From Nemertoderma westbladi (taxonomy: Eukaryota; Xenacoelomorpha; Nemertodermatida; Nemertodermatidae), in the NCBI GenBank assembly GCA_032718475.1, contig JAUCBJ010002122.1, positions 1-41,798 on the forward strand: a DNA stretch of 41,798 nucleotides, in the 5' to 3' direction. The notes below the pieces were generated by a model. That model was not told the DNA's origin. It saw only the letters and a list, made by a program, of their open reading frames with translations, and did not search any database. Made by a program: the position numbers and the translations under genes. The number at the start of each line of letters is the position of its first letter. Positions within the stretch are counted from its first letter, which is position 1. Of the stretch, positions 35,471 through 41,798 are shown piece after piece.

Positions 35471-37679
35471 GGAGTACTGGTTCTAACTTCTGATCGATGG
35501 ACTCCATATAGGAGTACTGGTTCTAACTGCTGTATGATGGACTCCATATAGGAGTACTGGTTTTAACTGCTGTATGATGGACTCCATATAGGAGTACTGG
35601 TTCTAACTGCTGTATGATGGAATCCATATAGGAAGGAGTACTGGTTCTAACTGCTGTATGATGGACTCCATATAGGAGTACTGGTTCTAACTTATGATTG
35701 AAGGACTGACTCCATATAGGAGTACTGGTTCTAACTTCTGATTGCGGAGTACTGGTTCTAACAGCTGTATGATGGACTCCATATAGGAAGGAGTACTGGT
35801 TCTAACTGCTGTATGATGGACTCCATATAGGAGTACTGGTTCTAACTTCTGATTGATGGACTGACTCCATATAGGAGTACTGGTTCTAACTTCTGATTGA
35901 TGCTCCATATAGGAGTACTGGTTCTAACTGCTGTATGATGGTCTCCATATAGGAGTACTGGTTCTAACAGCTGTATGATGGACTCCATATAGGAGTACTG
36001 GTTCTAACTGCTGTATGATGGAATCCATATAGGAAGGAGTACTGGTTCTAACTGCTGTATGATGGTCTCCATATAGGAGTACTGGTTCTAACTGCTGTAT
36101 GATGGACTCCATATAGGAGTACTGGTTCTAACTGCTGTATGATGGACTCCATATAGGAGTACTGGTTCTAACTGCTGTATGATGGACTCCATATCGGAGT
36201 ACTGGTTCTAACTGCTGTATGATGGACTCCATATAGGAGTACTGGTTCTAACAGCTGTATGATGGACTCCATATAGGAGTACTGGTTCTAACTGCTGTAT
36301 GATGGACTCCATATAGGAGTACTGATTCTAACTGCTGTATGATGGACTCCATATAGGAGTTCTAACTGCTGTATGATGGACTCCATATAGGAGTACTGGT
36401 TCTAACTTTTGTATGATGGACTCCATATAGGAGTACTGATTCTAACTGCTGTATGATGGACTCCATATAGGAGTACTGGTTCTAACTTCTGATTGATGGA
36501 CTCCATATAGGAGTACTGGTTCTAACTTCTGATTGATGGACTCCATAAAGGAGTACTGGTTCTAACTGCTGATTGCGGAGTACTGGTTCTAATTACTGTA
36601 TGATGGACTCCATAAAGGAGTACTGGTTCTAACTTCTGATTGATAGACTCCATATAGGAGTACTGGTTCTAACTGCTACTGGAGTACTGGTTCTAACTTC
36701 TGATTGATGCTCCATATAGGAGTACTGGTTCTAACTGCTGTATGATGGTCTCCATATAGGAGTACTGGTTCTAACAGCTGTATGATGGACTCCATATAGG
36801 AAGGAGTACTGGTTCTAACTGCTGTATGATGGACTCCATATAGGAGTACTGGTTCTAACTTATGATTGATGGACTGACTCCATATAGGAGTACTGGTTCT
36901 AACTTCTGATTGATGCTCCATATAGGAGTACTGGTTCTAACTGCTGTATGATGGTCTCCATATAGGAGTACTGGTTCTAACAGCTGTATGATGGACTCCA
37001 TATAGGAGTACTGGTTCTAACTGCTGATTGATGAACTCCATATAGGAGTACTGATTCTAACTGCTGTATGATGGACTCCATATAGGAGTACTGGTTCTAA
37101 CTGCTGTATGATGGACTCCATATAGGAGTACTGGTTCTAACTGCTGCATGATGGACTCCATATAGGAGTACTGGTTCTAACTGCTGTATGATGGACTCCA
37201 TATAGGAGTACTGGTTCTAACTGCTGCATGATGGACTCCATATAGGAGTACTGGTTCTAACTGCTGTATGATGGACTCCATATAGGAGTACTGGTTCTAA
37301 CTGCTGTATGATTGACTCCATATAGGAGTACTGGTTCTAACTGCTGTATGATGGAATCCATATAGGAAGGAGTACTGGTTCTAACTGCTGTATGATGGAC
37401 TCCATATAGGAGTACTGGTTCTAACTTCTGATCGATGGACTCCATATAGGAGTACTGGTTCTAACTGCTGTATGATGGACTCCATAAAGGAGTACTGGTT
37501 CTAACTGCTGTATGATGGACTCCATATAGGAGTACTGGTTTTAACTGCTGTATGATGGAATCCATATAGGAAGGAGTACTGGTTCTAACTGCTGTATGAT
37601 GGACTCCATATAGGAGTACTGGTTCTAACTTCTGATCGATGGACTCCATATAGGAGTACTGGTTCTAACTGCTGTATGA

Positions 37680-38280
37680 TGGAATCCATATAGGAAGGAG
37701 TACTGGTTCTAACTGCTGTATGATGGACTCCATATAGGAGTACTGGTTCTAACTGCTGTATGATGGAATCCATATGGGAGTACTGGTTCCTGGTTCTATC
37801 TGCTGATTGATGCTCCATATCGGAGTACTGGTTCTAACTGCTGTATGATGGACTCCATATAGGAGTACTGGTTCTAACTGCTGTATGATGGAATCCATAT
37901 AGGAAGGAGTACTGGTTCTAACTGCTGTATGATGGACTCCATATAGGAGTACTGGTTCTAACTTCTGATCGATGGACTCCATATAGGAGTACTGGTTCTA
38001 ACTGCTGTATGATGGAATCCATATAGGAAGGAGTACTGGTTCTAACTGCTGTATGATGGACTCCATATAGGAGTACTGGTTCTAACTGCTGTATGATGGA
38101 ATCCATATGGGAGTACTGGTTCCTGGTTCTAACTGCTGTATGATGGACTCCATATAGGAGTACTGGTTCTAACTGCTGTATGATGGAATCCATATAGGAA
38201 GGAGTACTGGTTCTAACTGCTGTATGATGGACTCCATATAGGAGTACTGGTTCTAACTTCTGATCGATGGACTCCATATA
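37680..38280 (+). repeat. 333-bp duplication carrying the CATATGGGAG variant
   Basis: The variant CATATGGGAG followed by TTCCTGGTTC occurs at 37771 and 38104, a 333-bp offset, with flanking monomers in the same order. In the second copy the following bases return to TAACTGCTG, while the first continues as TATCTGCTGATTG. Confidence 0.8.
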
Positions 38281-38572
38281 GGAGTACTGGTTCTAACTGC
38301 TGTATGATGGACTCCATATAGGAGTACTGATTCTAACTGCTATATGATGGACTCCATATAGGAGTACTGGTTCTAACTGCTGTATGATGGACTCCATATA
38401 GGAGTACTGGTTCTAACTGCTGTATGATGGACTCCATATAGGAGTACTGGTTCTAACTGCTGTATGATGGACTCCATATAGGAGTACTGGTTCTAACTTC
38501 TGATTGATGGACTCCATATAGGAGTACTGGTTCTAACTTCTGATTGATGGACTCCATATAGGAGTACTGGTT

Positions 38573-39367
38573 CTAACTGCTGTATGATGGACTCCATATA
38601 GGAGTACTGGTTCTAACTGCTGTATGATGGACTCCATATAGGAGTACTGGTTCTAACTGCTGTATGATGGAATCCATATAGGAAGGAGTACTGGTTCTAA
38701 CTTCTGATTGATGGACTCCATATAGGAGTACTGGTTCTAACTGCTGTATGATGGACTCCATATAGGAGTACTGATTCTAACTGCTGTATGATGGACTCCA
38801 TATAGGAGTACTGGTTCTAACTGCTGTATGATGGAATCCATATAGGAAGGAGTACTGGTTCTAACTTCTGATTGATGGACTCCATATAGGAGTACTGGTT
38901 CTAACTGCTGTATGATGGACTCCATATAGGAGTTCTAACTGCTGTATGATGGACTCCATATAGGAGTACTGGTTCTAACTTCTGATTGATGGACTCCATA
39001 TAGGAGTACTGGTTCTAACTGCTGTATGATGGACTCCATATAGGAGTACTGGTTCTAACTGCTGCATGATGGACTCCATATAGGAGTACTGGTTCTAACT
39101 GCTGTATGATGGAATCCATATAGGAAGGAGTACTGGTTCTAACTTCTGATTGATGGACTCCATATAGGAGTACTGGTTCTAACTGCTGTATGATGGATTC
39201 CATATAGGAGTACTGATTCTAACTGCTGTATGATGGACTCCATATAGGAGTACTGGTTCTAACTGCTGTATGATGGAATCCATATAGGAAGGAGTACTGG
39301 TTCTAACTTCTGATTGATGGACTCCATATAGGAGTACTGGTTCTAACTGCTGTATGATGGACTCCAT
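38573..39367 (+). repeat. 442-bp-offset duplication
   Basis: Blocks at 38573-38925 recur at 39015-39367 at a constant 442-bp offset. They carry ATAGGAAGGAG followed by TAACTTCTGATTG, ACTGATTC, and end in a 34-bp monomer (GGAGTTCTAAC). Small differences include TGCTGCATG near 39060 and GATTCC near 39196 in the second copy. Confidence 0.85.
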
Positions 39368-41798
39368 ATAGGAGTTCTAACTGCTGTATGATGGACTCCA
39401 TATAGGAGTACTGGTTCTAACTGCTGTATGATGGACTCCATATAGGAGTACTGGTTCTAACTGCTGTATGATGGAATCCATATAGGAAGGAGTACTGGTT
39501 CTAACTGCTGTATGATGGACTCCATATAGGAGTACTGGTTCTAACTTATGATTGATGGACTGACTCCATATAGGAGTACTGGTTCTAACTGCTGTATGAT
39601 GGAATCCATATAGGAAGGAGTACTGGTTCTAACTGCTGTATGATGGACTCCATATAGGAGTTCCAACTGCTGTATGATGGACTCCATATAGGAGTACTGG
39701 TTCTAACTGCTGTATGATGGACTCCATATAGGAGTACTGGTTCTAACTGCTGTATGATGGAATCCATATAGGAAGGAGTACTGGTTCTAACTGCTGTATG
39801 ATGGACTCCATATAGGAGTACTGGTTCTAACTTCTGATCGATGGACTCCATATAGGAGTACTGGTTCTAACTGCTGTATGATGGACTCCATAAAGGAGTA
39901 CTGGTTCTAACTGCTGTATGATGGACTCCATATAGGACTGGTTCTAACTGCTGTATGACGGACTCCATATAGTAGTACTGGTTCTAACTGCTGTATGATG
40001 GAATCCATATAGGAAGGAGTACTGGTTCTAACTGCTGTATGATGGACTCCATATAGGAGTACTGGTTCTAACTGCTGTATGATGGACTCCATATAGGAGT
40101 ACTGGTTTTAACTGATGTATGATGGACTCCATATAGGAGTACTGGTTCTGACTGCTGTATGATGGACTCCATATAGGAGTACTGGTTCTAACTGCTGTAT
40201 GATGGACTCCATAAAGGAGTACTGGTTCTAACTGCTGTATGATGGACTCCATATAGGAGTACTGGTTTTAACTGATGTATGATGGACTCCATATAGGAGT
40301 ACTGGTTTTAACTGATGTATGATGGACTCCATATAGGAGTACTGGTTCTAACTGCTGTATGATGGAATCCATATAGGAAGGAGTACTGGTTCTAACTGCT
40401 GTATGATGGACTCCATATAGGAGTACTGGTTCTAACTTATGATTGATGGACTGACTCCATATAGGAGTACTGGTTCTAACTGCTGTATGATGGAATCCAT
40501 ATAGGAAGGAGTACTGGTTCTAACTGCTGTATGATGGACTCCATATAGGAGTACTGGTTCTAACTTCTGATCGATGGACTCCATATAGGAGTACTGGTTC
40601 TAACTGCTGTATGATGGACTCCATATAGGAGTACTGGTTTTAACTGCTGTATGATGGACTCCATATAGGAGTACTGGTTCTAACTGCTGTATGATGGAAT
40701 CCATATAGGAAGGAGTACTGGTTCTAACTGCTGTATGATGGACTCCATATAGGAGTACTGGTTCTAACTTATGATTGATGGACTGACTCCATATAGGAGT
40801 ACTGGTTCTAACTTCTGATTGCGGAGTACTGGTTCTAACAGCTGTATGATGGACTCCATATAGGAAGGAGTACTGGTTCTAACTGCTGTATGATGGTCTC
40901 CATATAGGAGTACTGGTTCTAACTGCTGTATGATGGACTCCATATAGGAGTACTGGTTCTAACTGCTGTATGATGGACTCCATATAGGAGTAATGGTTCT
41001 AACTGCTGTATGATGGACTCCATATCGGAGTACTGGTTCTAACTGCTGTATGATGGACTCCATATAGGAGTACTGGTTCTAACAGCTGTATGATGGACTC
41101 CATATAGGAGTACTGGTTCTAACTGCTGTATGATGGACTCCATATAGGAGTACTGATTCTAACTGCTGTATGATGGACTCCATATAGGAGTTCTAACTGC
41201 TGTATGATGGACTCCATATAGGAGTACTGGTTCTAACTTTTGTATGATGGACTCCATATAGGAGTACTGGTTCTAACTGCTGTATGATGGACTCCATATA
41301 GGAGTACTGGTTCTAACTGCTGTATGATGGACTCCATATAGGAGTACTGGTTCTAACTTCTGATTGATGGACTGACTCCATATAGGAGTACTGGTTCTAA
41401 CTTCTGATTGATGCTCCATATAGGAGTACTGGTTCTAACTGCTGTATGATGGTCTCCATATAGGAGTACTGGTTCTAACAGCTGTATGATGGACTCCATA
41501 TAGGAGTACTGGTTCTAACTGCTGTATGATGGAATCCATATAGGAAGGAGTACTGGTTCTAACTGCTGTATGATGGTCTCCATATAGGAGTACTGGTTCT
41601 AACTGCTGTATGATGGACTCCATATAGGAGTACTGGTTCTAACTGCTGTATGATGGACTCCATATAGGAGTACTGGTTCTAACTGCTGTATGATGGACTC
41701 CATATCGGAGTACTGGTTCTAACTGCTGTATGATGGACTCCATATAGGAGTACTGGTTCTAACAGCTGTATGATGGACTCCATATAGAAGTACTGGTT

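Larger units (their letters stand above)
7940..36700 (+). repeat. Ten dispersed copies of a marker segment with 27-bp and 24-bp monomers
   Basis: The segment contains, in order, CATAAAGGAG, GCTGATTGCGGAG (27-bp monomer), TTCTAATTACTG, TGATAGACTCC and TGCTACTGGAG (24-bp monomer). The 24-bp monomer ends near 8094, 10381, 11267, 14304, 18712, 22541, 25838, 28393, 31690 and 36675. Spacings are 2287, 886, 3037, 4408, 3829, 3297, 2555, 3297 and 4985 bp. The segment is nearly invariant while the DNA between copies varies in length. It is the best ruler for the higher-order structure. Confidence 0.9.
6525..41798 (+). repeat. Satellite array, 40-bp monomer, about 880 head-to-tail copies, continues past the window
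   Basis: The 40-bp monomer can be read exactly at 6689-6728: it starts GGAGTACTGGTTC, has TAACTGCTGTATGATGG in the middle and ends ACTCCATATA. The consensus is 42.5% GC and has no CpG. Every monomer I read has the same orientation, and I saw no insertion of other DNA. Recurrent length variants are 44 bp (GACT duplicated in GGACTGACTCC, or AGGA duplicated in ATAGGAAGGAGT, the latter usually with GAATCC for GACTCC), 38 bp (GATGCTCC), 36 bp (GGAG lost, giving CATATAGTACTGG), 34 bp (TACTGG lost), 27 bp (ends in GATTGC) and 24 bp (ends in TGCTACT). Point variants include TAACAGCTG, TAACTTCTGATCGATGG, TAACTTTTG, TGCTATATG, TGCTGCATG and ATATCGG. They recur in fixed order, giving the higher-order structure listed below. 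The array is still running at the right edge. Confidence 0.98.
35687..41798 (+). repeat. Right-side block repeated at about 5.5-kb offset, cut by the window edge
   Basis: The order of variants at about 35900-36470 (GTCTCC, TAACAGCTG, GAATCC with ATAGGAAGGAG, GTCTCC, ATATCGG, TAACAGCTG) returns at about 41410-41798, an offset near 5,511 bp. A shorter related block with ATATCGG, TAACAGCTG, ACTGATTC, a 34-bp monomer and TAACTTTTG is at 41020-41250. In both 36-kb and 41-kb versions the 36-bp monomer found in the left copies is missing. The second copy is cut at 41798. Confidence 0.75.

Noticed and set aside
6661-41623. Dozens of minus-strand reading frames of 60-119 codons with a repeated protein motif (LEPVLLYGVHHTAVRTSTP)
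   Set aside because: The 40-bp period reads through all three frames every 120 bp, so all frames give the same 40-residue repeat with one stop per cycle. Longer frames occur only where 44-, 38- or 27-bp monomers shift the frame past a stop. There is no promoter, no unique domain and no selection for an open frame.
6525-41798. CRISPR-like direct repeat array
   Set aside because: The repeats are directly adjacent with no unique spacers, there are no cas genes, and the neighbouring retrotransposon is eukaryotic.
6525-41798. Satellite derived from the retrotransposon or its LTR
   Set aside because: I found no stretch in 1-6524 resembling the monomer, for example GGTTCTAAC or AGTACTGG.
6525-41798. 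CENP-B box in the satellite monomer
   Set aside because: The core pattern of TTCG and CGGG elements is not present in the consensus or in the variants I read.

Overview
The window looks like repeat-dominated eukaryotic DNA, most likely from an invertebrate animal. Two things point there. The only protein-coding gene is the pol part of a BEL/Pao LTR retrotransposon, a lineage found in animals. The AT-rich DNA next to it carries a TATA box about 30 bases upstream of a TCAGT initiator, a core-promoter arrangement best known from arthropods. The species cannot be fixed from the sequence. I see no cellular gene, tRNA, rRNA or prokaryotic feature.

Positions 1-3721 hold the 3' part of the BEL/Pao polyprotein. 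It is open at the left edge and runs without a stop or frameshift through the end of the protease region, reverse transcriptase (YVDD), RNase H, the integrase zinc finger, the integrase D-D-E core and the C-terminal DUF5641-like domain. Positions 3722 to about 6524 are AT-rich and non-coding. They hold simple repeats, a TACTAAT cluster, three local duplications, a possible polypurine tract, a CCAAT/TATA/initiator promoter near 5710-5785, and an unusual cluster of the palindrome TACCGGTA. I read this stretch as the element's 3' untranslated region plus its 3' LTR. The 5' LTR is outside the window, so the LTR ends are not proven.

From about 6525 to the right edge (35.3 kb, 84% of the window) the sequence is one uninterrupted head-to-tail satellite with a 40-bp monomer, roughly 880 copies, all in one orientation. 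A limited set of monomer variants (lengths about 24, 27, 34, 36, 38, 40 and 44 bp, plus point variants) recurs in fixed order, so the array has nested higher-order structure. There is a 2,287-bp-offset duplication at the left edge, an 886-bp duplication, several 120-442-bp duplications, and a roughly 3.3-kb higher-order unit repeated four times between about 22.5 and 34.3 kb, one copy of which lacks 742 bp. A marker segment containing the 24- and 27-bp monomers occurs ten times between 7.9 and 36.7 kb.

The retroelement and the satellite meet abruptly at about 6523-6525. The monomer carries a dyad (ACTCC-ATATA-GGAGT) across its junction, and almost all length changes fall in or beside this dyad. 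The many short minus-strand reading frames in the array are by-products of the repeat and not genes. The array behaves like centromeric or other heterochromatic satellite, but nothing in the sequence proves that role.
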